Source: Coprinellus micaceus
Taxonomy: Eukaryota; Basidiomycota; Agaricomycetes; Agaricales; Psathyrellaceae
Length of the DNA stretch: 64,000 bases
Assembly (NCBI GenBank): GCA_951394405.1
Contig: OX596342.1
Span: forward strand, 2,967,527-3,031,526
Direction of reading: 5' to 3'
The first letter of the stretch is position 1. Each line of letters starts with the position of its first letter. A program made the position numbers and the translations under genes. Shown here one piece after another: positions 34,492 through 46,723 of the stretch. Under the pieces are notes generated by a model. That model ran no database searches, was not told the DNA's origin, and saw only the letters and a program-made list of their open reading frames with translations.

Positions 34492-37400
34492 CTAGGCCCT
34501 CGGCAATGAGATCGACCCCGTGGGGTTCGCCGCCCTCGGCTGTTGCTGCGTTTGCCTCTTCACCTGCGCCTCCATTTTGATTCTCTGCTTCTTCACGTCG
34601 TCGTCCTTCAGCCTGATCGAATACACGAACGACAGGTAGTTTTCGGGGCTCGGAGGTAGTGTGACTGGTGGCGGGCGGTGGAGGAGGGAGAGCGCCGCTT
34701 CTTCGGAAGTGCATTCAAGGATCTGGCGACGTACGAACGCGACGATGGCGAGCCCCACGCGGAGGAGGAATGGGATACCTGAGCGAGAGTTAGTACGAGG
34801 AATACAGAAGAGTCGAGAGAAATGAACCTACCGTCGTATAAGAACATATCCCACGTCTTCGTTAAGTACTCCGCAGGGAGACAGCCGACGAACAGGCTGG
34901 TGAACCAGGGATGGCAGATCGCGTTCGGATTGATGCCCATATCGACCAGAAGCTTCTTTGCAACCTGGGCATCATTCACCTCCAGCGCCCTCGAGAACAG
35001 CGCGCTATCGACTTCTATCTGGATCGACCCCGACGAGAAGTACGGTCGGATATGGGTATCCATGATCGAGATGAAGATCCAGAACGCGTCCTCTTCTGGA
35101 GCGAGAAGGAGCAGTTGACCGACGATGTGAGGAAGACCTGTAGGGGAATCATGTTAGCGACGATCCGTCGCGCGATCAATGAAACGAATCCTACCTGGGG
35201 TATACTGGATATCAGGAACCATGTTCAGATACGCCTGTAAAAGCTGCACCACCCCCCCACCCGCATCACTCAACACCCTCAACTGACCCTGCTCCTCCCG
35301 CGCGAACCAACCCCCTCGTGCGACCTCCCGCTCGATAACCTCGCTCGCCGGTACTCTACCCCTCTTACACAACTGCGGATAGACGCCCGGAACGAAACGC
35401 GCCTTCCCGTCGGTGAGATGACTCCAGACCATATACCGAACACTAGCCGGTACACCTTCCAGGAGGAGCTTTCGAATCTTCTTCGACTTGCGTGCTTGGG
35501 ACGGTTGGGAAGTCGAGAGGAGATTCATCCACTTCAATTCACGATTCCGGTGAGCCTCCATCTGGGACTCGGATTCTGGCGCTGGACTACGCGGCGAGGG
35601 AGCTGAGATAGGGGACGAAGCGAGGTTTGAGCTTGGCCCAGCTTGGCTCCAACTGTGATTCGTCTCGGTAGTGGGAGAGCGGACGAGGGAGTTGATCGAC
35701 ATCGTGGGTGACTCGGGGCGAAGGAAGGCGTTCGGGGATGTCGCGGTCCCAGGACCTGTAGCGGAGACGTTCGTATCGAGGGGGGCAAGGCCGTCTCTCC
35801 CGAGAACAGCCGAGTCTTCACTCGAACGCGCCGCTCCGAATTGGTTGAAGTTCGGCCGTACAAGTTCGAACTCCATGTCTTGGACCTGGAATAGCATATC
35901 TGGATGTACGCCGTCGACTAGGAGACGTCAGTAAGGGCCATGCATATCAAGATAAGACACGGAGCAGATCGAAACTCACTTGGACTTGTAGGCGGCTCGT
36001 CCTGACGACTCCTATTCCTCCTCAAGTTCGGCAAGCTCAACTTAGCTCTCAACGAATTACTCCTCCCCATTCCACTCCCTCCCCCGCTCCCTGCTGCACT
36101 ACTCAACGTACTAGTCGCGCTATTCGGAATTGTACTGCCAGTTGAAGGCGGCGAAACGGTACTCATACTCCTCGTCTCCACCATCTCTTTCTCCTTGACG
36201 TCGTCGATGCTACCCAAACGCGTGGGCATAGACGATACGGACGACGGCGAGGTTCCCATCCCACCAAGCATACCAAGGGAACTTGTCGAACCGGCGTCGA
36301 GAAGGGATGAAGGGGTAGGGGAGAGCGAGGCAGTCGACGGAGGCGGAAGAGTGCTCCTCGACATCGGAATAGGCCTCGATATTGATATCGAACTCAACGG
36401 AGGGATGGAATCGTTCGACGAGGTCCTCTTCGTCAAAGTCGACCTCGATGCCAACTTCCTCAGACCCATGACGCTGGAATTCGGTCCGTTTCCAAGGTTC
36501 GACTGGAACGAGGAGGTGCTGGGAGAAAGAGGAACGGTACTTGAGGGACTTTCGCTTCGCGCCGGGATCATCATCGATTGAGCGAGCGGGCTCTTAGACG
36601 CCGGAAGTGAGACGACATTCTGAGAGAGCGAAAGTGGGGAAGGTCGAAGTGGGGACGACTTGACAGGTTTCGCGGTCGGAGGCGTGAGCGACGAGTTCGA
36701 CGTGGAAGATGACGTCGAGTTCGCCGACGAACCAGTCAGCGATGGTGACTTCTTGATCTCGCCACCACCGCTCAACGACGCCCTCAATCTATCCCATCCG
36801 CGTTAGAACTCCAAAGTAAATACGACGAACCGAATGAAAACGCGACTTACCCACTCCCCGCACCATTCCCTACACTCTTCAAATCCGAAAAGCTCCTGCT
36901 CCTCGGTCTCATCCCCGCCGCTTTCGGGAAGAAGTTCGCTCTAGGGATTAACTTTGGTGCTTCTCCTGTTTGACCTACTCCACCTCCTACTCCCGCTGGT
37001 GTTGGGGTCGGAGTTCCACCACCCGAACTCGAGCTACTCAACCTCGATCGATCTCCTACAAGGTCGCTCTGGCTGAGAGGCGACGTCGACCTCGTCATAT
37101 CCTCCCTTGAACTCAACACGCTCGGGCGCTTACTCGGGGAACCCGGCACTCCAACTCCAATCCCAGGCGCACTCGCGCTTGACATCCTCCCCAAACTTGC
37201 GCTACTCGACCTCGCCGACGTCGGATCCCCACCCACCATCGACGGCGGAGGGGTCTGTCCTCGTCCACCCGCTAACGGACTCGGCGCTACCTGTGCCTGC
37301 CCTTGTATCTGAACGCCGAGAGGAGGAAGTTGTTGCTGCGTCTGTTGGGGGACGAGAGCTTTCTGAATAACCTTCGTCGGCGGGGCATCCAAACTCCATA

Positions 37401-40400
37401 GGACGGGAACAGGACCGAGACTCCCCGCTAGATCTACTTCAAGTCGTCCGTAAATTGTAGGACCACGAGGTGGAGGAGGTGCGCGTCCGTTGATCATGGG
37501 TCGAGGAGCTGGAGGCGGTTGGGAGAGAGCTTGACGGAGGACTTGGATAACGTGGAGACGAGGACGCGGAGGTGGGAGTCCGGGGTGCATGAAGATCTGA
37601 CCCGGTTGAATTCCGCCTTGCGGAGGGTACGGGCCTTGAGGGTGATGAGGGTATGCGCCGGGAGGTGCATGAGGAGGTGGAGCACCGGGGGGAGGAGGCG
37701 TCTGCATCTGCCGCTGGACGTACATCGGACCCGCCCCTGGACTCGCAAGACCCGCAGACAGTGGTTTGGGCGCACCGGGATGCGGCATGAATAGACTCCT
37801 CCGTTCACCCGTACCCGGAACGGTGATTGTCCCGCCTTCTCTGAAATCGCGAAGGTTGGGACGAAGGTGATGTCGGTACTGATCGAGGTTCGCGTTCGGC
37901 ACATCGCCCGCATTCGGCGAGGGTGCATCTTCCGAGGAAGGTGGAAGTGGTGGGGCGGCAGGCGATACTGGAGGTAGCTCGATCGTCGGGACGACATCGC
38001 TCTCATCCTCCTCCCCATGCCCGCCGATCGTCGTGTTGCCTTCCTCATCCAATTCCGGACTGGCACTCCCCCTCTCATCCCCGAGAAACCGACTCGGCAA
38101 TTCCTCTTCATCCTCGACCACAATTCCCTGCCCTAACCCACTCGTTCCTTCCGCGTCGACACTCCCCACACTCGGCCCCTCATCGACGTCGACGTCGACA
38201 CCTATGCCACCCTTCAACACGCTCGCGAACGTCAGGGCGATAGGGCTCTTCTCTCCTTCAACCCTCCTTCTCATCGCAGACGCCATCCCCACCGCACCCA
38301 TGCCACGTTCGGCGCTAAAGTCCCTGAGATCGTTGAGATTAAACTCGGGCCGTGCCGTATCCATCCCCGGGTCGTTGAAGTGCGACGACATGGGACTACC
38401 CCACGTCGCGTGAAGAAGGGGACTCGTCTCACTGCCCGGACCTTCCTTCAACTCCAACGGCGCTGGGCGACGCTGTGTCGCAGGTATCGACGGGTTCGTC
38501 GAATCGTTCGAATCCCGCTTCGACTGCCTCACCGACTCCCTCTTCATTTCCCCTTCTACGCCCGCATTCGCGATTTCATCCACACTTCCCTGCGTATACA
38601 CACTTGCATCCGAATTCGCCCTCTTCCTTATCCCGCTGTCCCTATCACCGTCCCCGTCCCCGTCCCCATCTCTACTTTCCCTAGCCCCTTGACTATCCCT
38701 CGTCCCTTGCCTCTCCGGTACAGGCGGAACACTCTCCTCATCTCCTCCGCCAAACAAACCCACCACACTTCCCCTCAAGCTCGTCTTCACACTCCTAACG
38801 CTTCCACCTCCCATCGAAAATCGGGAATACCGATAATTGTCGTAGATATCCGACGCACCCTCCCATGTACCGTTCGAATTGTTGGTGCCGGTCGTAGCGA
38901 TGGAAGGGGCGCGTTCCCGCGGAACGATGGGAGGTGCGAAGTCGAGGAGGGAGGCGTTGGAGGCGTTGCGGTAGCGTGAGCCTGTATTCGAGTGGACCAC
39001 GGAATGGGCGAGTACGAGGGAAGGCGAGCGTAACCGAGTGAGGACGCGTTCGAGAGGAAAGCCCGTTATCGAGAGAAGGGAAATACCGAGTAAGCGGAGC
39101 GTAATCGAGCGAAAACGACCGTAGTCGAACGAAGCGAATGGAAACATATCCAAGTCAGCACCGACCAAGTCATCCAAACGAAAACACGTACCGGAAGCAG
39201 GCCCAAAACTCCCACTCCCACTCCCCACCGAGAAACTCGGACTCGTTGGGCTCTTCTGGCTCGGGAACGCCAACGCCGTCGGACTCTTCTGACTTGGGAA
39301 CGTCAGATTCGTAGGGCTCTTCTGCCCTCCAGGGAACGCCTGACGTTGAGCCGGCGTCGGGGAGTGGTGTATCGAATTCGAAGGAGGAGACCCAAACATT
39401 GAATGACTCGGAGGCGAACCGTACGACGCAGGTGATTGGTGCGTAGACGAATGACTTGGCGGAGACCCGAACGTCGAATGACTTGGGGGCGACTGAGCTA
39501 GGGAAGGATGAGAAGGCGGCGAACCGTTCAATGACCCCGGTCCATGCGCCCTCGAGATAAGGTTCCCCGCGAACGTCGTTGGGGGCATCGGGAAGTCAAG
39601 CGTACTCGGGGTCTTCTCGAGTCTCCCATACTTCCTCTCGTCTTCCTCGCCGTCCCCATCCTCATCCCCATCCACCTTCTCTCGGGTCGAATCCCCACCG
39701 CCGAGGCTAACGACGTCGTCGTCCGCCCCGTAGCTCAACCCCTCAACCGTCTCCTCCTCGCTCATACTCGCACTATCCCTACTCTCCCTAACCCCGCTCC
39801 CACTCCCCTTGGCTTCTTCCCTCCCGTAATCGCTCGCATCACTCTCCCCATCCCCATAATCCGAATCATCGTCGTCGTCGTCGTCCCCACCCATAAGATT
39901 CGCCAACAGACTCAAACCGATCCCCACCTCCCCATCGCTCCCATCGCTCTGCACGCTCAATCTCTGCGCAAACGAGGCAGAGTACGACGAGTCGGGGATC
40001 CCAGACGAAGAGGCTGCGGACGTCGAGGAGAGAGACGGACCGTCGACGTCAATGTTGAGGTTCGAGGAGGTGTTCGACATAAGGGATACATCGATGTCGA
40101 GGGAAGGTCGGTGTCGATGTGATGAATGCGAAGGTTGGGACGCAGGCTGACGTTCATCCAGCTCGCGTAGGGCCTTCTCGATGCCGAAGGACCCATCCAT
40201 ATCAAATCGAGCCGTATCCTCCTCGTCCTCCATCGAATCATCCCTCCCGAATCCGAGCCCATCCAACTCTCGCTCCAACTCCCTTTCCAAGTCCAATACC
40301 CTATCCGACCCGAACTCCTCACTCGGCTCATCCCTACCTCCGCCTTCACCCTCGCCTTCCATTCCTCCGCCCCGACCTCCTTCTCCCCACTCTTGTTCTT

Positions 40401-42469
40401 CTTCCTCCTCACCTAACCCGCCCAGCCGCCCACCTACACTCCCAAAACTCACGCTCCTCCCCGCCTCTCCCATTCCCAGACTCATCGGACTCACAACCCT
40501 CAAACTCGGACTCTTCTTAACGATCTGCAACGGGCTCGTCGCTAATCCTGCCTCCGCATCATTCCCATTCTCACCTCCCTGGTCCTCGCCGACGACGTCA
40601 AGCCCCGACGGGGGCGGTTTCCGCCTGGACATCCTATGCTCGAGTTCCCCGTACTGATCGCCACCGTCGAGCCCCCCATATCGAACGCGAGTCCGATCTC
40701 CGAACGAATACGCACGGTTAAACGACGAACCTGAATACGTCGAACTCAACGACGCGTCCCTACTATGCATGAACGCGTGGTGCAGATCTTCCGTCTCCTG
40801 CTGGACCAACTCGATTTGACGTTGGATTGTCGAGGCGCGGTACGGGTTGTACGCCATGCTCGACGTATCGGTGGGTAACCCGAGGTTGGAGTTCGAAGAC
40901 GGGGAGCCGAAGTGCGAAGGAGGAAGGGAAGAGAAGGCACGGGAGGGGGAGTCGAAGGGCAGACCGAGGTTCGAATGCGAAGGGGAACCGAAGGGTAAGC
41001 CGATCTTGGAACGCGAAGGAGAATCAAAGTGGGGAGGAGGAAGGGAAGAGAACGCCCGAGAGGGTGAGTCGAACGGGAGACCTGGCTTCGGTCGCGACGG
41101 GGAATCGAAATGCGGGGGGATCGAGGAAAACGCGTGCGGTATTGAGTCGCGGTTTGGTGCGGACGACGAGTCGATGTGGGATGGGAACACGTTCGACGAA
41201 GACGCGGGGGTGACGAAAGGCTGCGACGCGGACGTCGAGAGCATAGAGGTTGACGTTGAAAACGAGCCTCTGTTCCCGCCGAAACTCGAGGTCGCGGGAA
41301 CCGTCCCGCCCGTCCCATATCCATTCCCCGTCTCACCGCCTCCGCTACTCGTTCTCTCCATGCCCATGTGACCCACGGCCTGTTCCTCCCTCAACCCAGA
41401 GGCCGGCGGGCTGAACGACAATCCACCTTGGTGATACGGCGCCGTCGTCGTTGGAAAGCTCGACGTATTCGCGTTGAAGCTGAACGTCGCATTAACCGGC
41501 GACTCCAATGGCGTCTTCGTCCACCTCGACGCGACGCTACTCGCCCTACTATCCACACGCACGTTCGCAAGATCGAATGTCGGCGTGGGGCTCTTGATAC
41601 CGGCGGACGTCCCTGGGGGCGTAGGTGACTTCCCGCCGCCAAAGCTTCCGGGAAACGGCGAGTTGGTATTCGAATGCGTGTTTCCCGCCTGGTACGGATA
41701 GGGCGAGGATGAGTTAGCTGGGGGGTACGGGGAGGACGAATGAGAGTGGGAGGACGAATGGGTAGAGCGGGTGGAGGCGACGGAGGAGCGTTTGGCCATG
41801 ATCGGTTTCTTGAGCTTGGTGAGGAATTGGACGTTCGTTGAGGCGAACTTTCCGATAACGCCTTCGCAGTAGCCCTAGAGGTTAAATGGGGTTTAGAAAA
41901 TGAGGACATGGTGGGGAAGACGACAAGAGGAGACGGGGAAAGAGCGATGGAGAAGGGGTGGACGAGTCGGATAGGGAGTCGTTACACAGCACTGGGACTG
42001 GGAAGGCGACGTAAAACGCGCGGGGTGAAGAGCCGGTGGGGAGTGGGTGAATCGAGAGGGTGCGAGATCGAGAAGAAGAGCATGTGGGAGGGATAGAACT
42101 GGGGAAATGGGGAACGCCGAAGGAGTAAGCGGACGTACGAGGTATACACCGTCGGATTCCCCAGTTCCGGACACTTGGAGGAGGACGATGATCTCGTCGT
42201 CCTAACAGACCATCGAAGTGTTACGGTTGCGTATGAAAGTAGCGTGGACGAAGGTAGGCCGCGGGAGATACGGAACCGTAAGAAACGGAACGAGAAAGGA
42301 AATGAACTCGATATGAGCGCCAATACGAACTAATTAGGATTTAGGTACGCACCTTCATGAACATGAGATCATCCGGGTTCTCCGCTACGCAATCGTCCAC
42401 CGCCACGCACTTCCCAATCCCGCCCTTCATCGCGAACCGCGTCCATCGTGCTAGGTCGGTTGGTTCCAT
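34492..42469 (-). CDS. SH3-Ser/Pro-rich-TBC domain protein
   Basis: Eight exons give one frame of 2372 residues: 42469-42353, 42201-42139, 41874-39192, 38981-36851, 36788-35980, 35917-35195, 35137-34832, 34778-34492, all with GT-AG introns. Residues of about 20-80 form an SH3 domain (ENPDDLMFMKDDEIIVLLQV, then DGVYLGYCEGVIGKF). A roughly 1850-residue Ser/Pro-rich, probably disordered region follows, with repeats such as LPFDSPSRAFSSLPP and acidic stretches. The C-terminal 300 residues are a TBC (Rab GTPase-activating) domain: LLEGVPASVRYMVWSHLTDG, WIFISIMDTHIRPYFSSG, TWDMFLYDGIPFLLRVGLAI. The arginine-finger motif is kept as IEREVAR (about 2129-2135), but the glutamine-finger motif YxQG reads YTPG (about 2173), so GAP activity may be weak or altered. 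TBC proteins stimulate Rab GTP hydrolysis in membrane traffic; the SH3 part should bind proline motifs. It is the parent of the decayed copies at 13-28 kb. A 5' exon further up cannot be excluded. Confidence 0.8.
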
Positions 42470-43052
42470 CACTCCTCGTGGTTCCCGTATTCGAGGTTCT
42501 TATCCTCGTGTAGATAGTGGCGTTTGGGGTCGATTTCGAGCCGGGTCGAACCTCCTAGACTGAGACGCGTTCGATTAAGCACTCGAATCGGCGGTATAGA
42601 TCGAGTAATGAGCTCGGTCGGCTGGAACGATGGTATGCGTTGGCGCTTCTTCGTGTATTCGTGTCGTCGGTCCGGTATCCTCCTCTCCGGCCTATCCCTG
42701 GCAAACGCACGCAATTCCGCGGTATATAGAGGATATAACGAGGATAGATGGGCATTGAATGCCCAGAGGACGAGGAGGACGTCGTCAACGACGAGCACGA
42801 CGAAGAACAAGCCTTGCTGGATGTGCCATCAAACGTGCCTGGCCAGACGCCCTTGCCAAACACCGCCAACATTTCGGCGATTACGCCCCGAGGTCCGCAA
42901 AGCGGGATTGATTGGTCTAGATCGTGGTGGACGACGGCGAGGAGATTGAGCTCATCGAGGGCGGCGACGACGACGAAGGGAAAGAGAGCGTTTGGGAGGG
43001 CAGATGGTGGGGAAAGGATGCAAGAAATGGACGGCCTGGAGGATGAGGGCGC

Positions 43053-43090
43053 GTTGTTATATATGCGTGACCCGATGAGTGACGTCACGC
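43053..43090 (-). promoter_or_regulatory. CRE-like palindrome and TATA box before SH3-TBC gene
   Basis: The minus strand reads GTGACGTCAC (43088-43079), a full cAMP-response-type palindrome bound by bZIP factors, followed about 15 bp later by CATATATAAC. The order and spacing suit minus-strand transcription beginning near 43030, leaving a leader of about 560 nt before the ATG at 42469. A similar TGACGTCA lies near 17487 in the pseudogene region. Confidence 0.5.
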
Positions 43091-43498
43091 TTCGGCGTTC
43101 TCCGACCACCCAAGCGCTCGAGGGCGGTGGGTGGTATGCTGACTCGGCGGGGGTTTGAGTACCCGTTTCGCGCATATAAGAGAACGAAATGGGTGTCTAT
43201 GACCTCAAAGCCGGTCATAAGAGCACCAAACGAACCACGAACGTGTAATTTCTCTGTGGGGCCCTCGTGACGCCCTCGCTTCATTGCTCGCTCTCGTGTG
43301 CGACACAGTGACGGCTAAAGGTAGGCAATTCAAAAATGCGTCAAACGAAAGTTACTGGGGTGTGTGTTCAAGTCATATGAGTTACAGAATATTACCCAAT
43401 GCTGAACGCGAACGAACGGAACGCCTTGGGAACGCCAACGTAGCCCCAAATCTACGGAATCCCCAATTCCACCAACCCCCACCACCCGAAGCGACAGC

Positions 43499-43897
43499 TC
43501 ACTTCCTCCCACCCCCTCTCGCAGTCGGCCCAGGAGCGGCACGACGATGTGTAATCGGCGCAGGCTTTGGTCCAAACGCCCTCTCCAACAGCTTCTGCTC
43601 GACGAACTCCATCCGAGCTTCGAGGTGTTCCAAACGCCTTGCGGATCTACGTGCAGCGCTGCGAAGCGAACGGGCATCGAGTCCGAGGACTTTGAGGACA
43701 TCGCGAACAGATAGGACCGTGTCCTCGAGGAGGAGGTCACGAGCAGTGAGGTCGTCGTAGCTCGACTGCACGAGGGAGCTGTATATAGGTAACGATGCGA
43801 GTGGTTAGTGAGACGATCCGATACATATGTGCATGGGTACGGATACGTTCAGAGCGGCTAAAGACACGAGAACGAATGCAATAGGAGTGAACCGCAT
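43499..43897 (-). CDS. Candidate small secreted protein
   Basis: Exon 43897-43815 starts MRFTPIAFVLVSLAALNVS, a good signal peptide; exon 43778-43499 continues SSYDDLTARDLLLEDTVLSV with an alpha-helical, Arg-rich segment (RSAARRSARRLEHLEARMEF) and ends PTARGGGRK. Joining them in frame needs a 36-nt intron (donor GTCTCA, branch CTAAC, acceptor ATACAG), shorter than other introns here; the 120-residue product is otherwise coherent. The second exon alone is convincing as coding. Family not recognised. It is transcribed towards the SH3-TBC promoter. Confidence 0.4.
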
Positions 43898-45200
43898 AAT
43901 GAGAAATTTGTTGTCCGGTATTTGACTGGCGTGTGTGAAGTGAGTTTGTGGGTGACTCTTTTAATCTCGACTCCAAGCCCGGACTGTATCTTTTATCGTT
44001 TTCCTAGCATCGCTACACCTGGGACGGGTCCGACGTATTTTCTAGGGTATATTTTCGTCTGACAGGCTTGGCGTCTGTGCTTGCTAACCTCTCTCATGGG
44101 TCTGACAAAGGGCAGTACACCGTTCTATGGGCTACGCGCTGCGTTCTCAAAATAGACACCTGCGCCTCCGCCACCCGCCATGAGACGACCCGTCGAACAT
44201 TACTTGCGGTGCCCAATAATATCCCGACTCTATTCAATTCGCAAAACTCCGTGTGTGCAACCCAAAACGCCAAGAATTCGTTCGTCTCTCCAGAGATGCC
44301 CGGGGAGTTGACCATCGTTGAATATCTCTCGGCGGTTCTGCGCACAACGTGGGACGGACGATGGTTCTGTACTTCATTGGTACGTCGATATTAATGTGCA
44401 CCCTAAGCTGGCATTGCGGATTGTACACAATTGGACGGATGAGATCTCCCCGTGGGGTGTCCCAACCTACCCGATGCTAAATTTGTCCGACTCCAATGCC
44501 TGTTCAGGTCTCAACCTTGAGGGAACGCAAGATTGTGCGGCTCGAAGTCACGTCTACGGAAACCCTACGCGCGAGTCCCCCACTGCATCAGTGCTACGGA
44601 CGCCACTGGGGCGTACGGAATTCCCTCGCCTGGAATGCACCCCAATTGTATGTGAACAGGCACTCGAACGACCACCGATAGCCGAGACCAGCACGGCTGA
44701 GCTCTTTGTCATCGCTCGGCGGGGTTCAGAGTAAGTACGATATCCACATACTGGTCGACCTGACGTAGATATCAATCTAGAACTGTACCTCACCAAAAAA
44801 CAAGCGAATCAGAGTCAGATTCTCGAGTTTGGGTTCGTTCGGATGAATGGCGATCTCCCCAAGTGCGTTCCAGAGGCCAAACTGTTCATATGATACCGAC
44901 TTCTGCATGATATGAGCATACCCGCGTTCTGCTTTTTCAATACCCCACGGATAGACCCCCACAGCCCAGCCATTTTGGAAACCGAAAATCAGGAAGCGAC
45001 GTCGAACGAGAGTGCTAGCGCAACCGTTCTTCCGATAGGTCGTGATTCAGGAGCGGGTTTACATATGAAGAAGAATGCCAAGTTCAGGGAAAGACGGCAA
45101 TTCCCTCCCATACCCTGCGTACACAGTTGTTTTGAGAGTCTTCTACGTGCCAGTGCTGAGGAAGCGATAATCAAATGCCCGTCGGTTCATGCGCGCCCGC
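43898..45200. other. No supportable gene
   Basis: Open frames of 80-140 codons occur on both strands but show no domains, no intron logic and no matches in the window. Confidence 0.4.
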
Positions 45201-45749
45201 CGAATCCATAGGAATCTCGTCTATCCTTATTGCTTAGGCCTTAAGGGGTCTTCTGGGATTCGTTTTAAGGTTTACGTGCCTCGATTAAGGTTCACGCAAC
45301 AAATTAACGGGGGCTTCCCTGTTTTCGTAGACTTAGGGAAATTTCTTGGTATTTTTTTCAAGTTTCATGTGTTCTGATTTCACGGATCCACCTTTTCGAT
45401 TGACTACGGGCGCTTGTTTCGACGGATTAACCTGCCCGCATTTTTTCCCTCACGATTTTCCATATTTTCGCAACTTCAACACACCGCCGCACATCCAATT
45501 CGTGCTCGGGCGCCTATTTTTCTTAGCACGTACACCCGCTCACCCAATTGAATTTTTTCACAATTTATTTTGCGAGGATCCATCCAGGCAAACACCCAGA
45601 ACGTTTGGTCGCACCGACGGGCGCTTAACGATCTGGCAACCCACAAGCCCACACAACGGAAAGATCTGGGAACTCGAAATAAATGTGTGTTCATTCTCTA
45701 TATGCATTCTAAACTAACACCCACGGCGACCCAACGCGCCATTTCGGAC

Positions 45750-45792
45750 GGGCGCTTATTTAGGCCCCCACTGGGGGCTTCAATAAGCGCCC
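45750..45792. repeat. Near-perfect inverted repeat
   Basis: The arm GGGCGCTTATTTAGGCCCCC is followed after 3 nt by GGGGGCTTCAATAAGCGCCC, pairing over 20 bp with two or three mismatches. It sits next to the tRNA-like sequence. The core GGGCGCYTATT or a variant recurs singly at several places between 45400 and 45960, pointing to a mobile or repeated origin. Confidence 0.7.
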
Positions 45793-45844
45793 ACCCCTCG
45801 ACCCCTGGCAACCACCCAAGCGGCCCCAGAGTCAAACGGGAAAC

Positions 45845-45925
45845 AAAATGGACATGCCTTTCGCTGGATTCGAACCCGCGAACGACTGCAACGACCCAGG
45901 GCACACAACCGCTAGGCCATAGCGC
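45845..45925 (-). mobile_element. tRNA-like sequence, possible SINE head
   Basis: The minus strand contains a box A match (TGGCCTAGCGGTTG) and a perfect box B (GGTTCGAATCC) about 37 bp apart, the internal pol III promoter of tRNA genes. No full cloverleaf forms: the 5' side (GGGCGCT) cannot pair with the 3' side (GAAAGGC) and no clear anticodon stem exists. A decayed tRNA or a tRNA-derived SINE extending leftwards past the 45750 hairpin are the options. Confidence 0.4.
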
Positions 45926-45929
45926 CCTT

Positions 45930-46720
45930 GGTAGCCAAGCGCCTATAGTGCTATATATAGCCACAGGCGCCCGCCCCCTATAGGACGGCCGGCGCTCGTG
46001 TGCGAGCGCTTCTGGGAGGTTTGGGTGGGTTATTCAGGTGGTGAAGGTCGATGTTAGACCTCGGTGGGTGTCCGATGGATGTGTCCGAGGGTTTGAACAT
46101 GTGGTATGTTGTACTGTGGTTTCAGCACGGCGCGGTGCAAACACGAACGGTATTCAGGGGCCGTAGGGCGTCAATGACATATTGAAACATTTTGATATAT
46201 ATTCAGACTAAAGGATGTAATATACTAAGTCAATGTGACGGACAGGTGAAATAATATCTCGCGGAGAAACGATAGGGACGAGGAGGCAAAGGAACCGGGG
46301 GAATGCGCGGAATCAGTCGGAAATGAGATAGGAACGGGGGAGGCGAATCAAAGGGAGGAACACTTGGCGTTGAGGGTGTAACCCGACGAGCGAGGGGATG
46401 AGAGGCTACGGCACGGAGGGACAGATGAGGGTGTGTGGAACCAGTGACGAGAATACACATCCATCGGGAATTTCCGAGGATCGTTTTCCCCGCTCGTTGC
46501 TCAGATTGGCGAGAAATCGACGCCGTGTATCTGCGTTAACAGATTCCTCATAGTTCTCGAGAATACTGGATATGGTCTTGTAGTCAGGGATCCGGCATTC
46601 GAGGGACTGGGAGAAGGGGTATTGGCGTTAGACGCCAAACGGGACCCACGTTGTGACGCCTGGGTAGGGGAATATCAGTTCAGTAGGTATATGAGTATTC
46701 TACACATTTAAACAAGTATT
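45930..46720. other. No supportable gene
   Basis: Contains a poorly supported 76-codon minus frame rich in Pro and nothing else recognisable. Confidence 0.35.
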
Positions 46721-46723
46721 GTC

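Noticed and set aside
37494..38123. 209-codon minus frame and large plus-strand frames inside 36.8-41.8 kb
   Set aside because: Shadows of the Ser/Pro-rich exons of the SH3-TBC gene in other frames.
42469..42810. 113-codon minus frame whose stop overlaps the SH3-TBC start codon (TGATG)
   Set aside because: Tempting as an upstream ORF with reinitiation, but it has no ATG. It may be leader or an unrecognised exon; evidence is insufficient.
42748..43158. 136-codon plus-strand frame opposite the SH3-TBC leader, rich in acidic residues
   Set aside because: The TATA and CRE order fits minus-strand transcription, and no intron or domain supports the frame. Its decayed counterpart near 13160 shows no frame conservation apart from a short PLPNTAN stretch.
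45845..45925. Functional tRNA gene
   Set aside because: Box A and box B are present, but acceptor and anticodon stems do not form, so it is listed only as tRNA-like.
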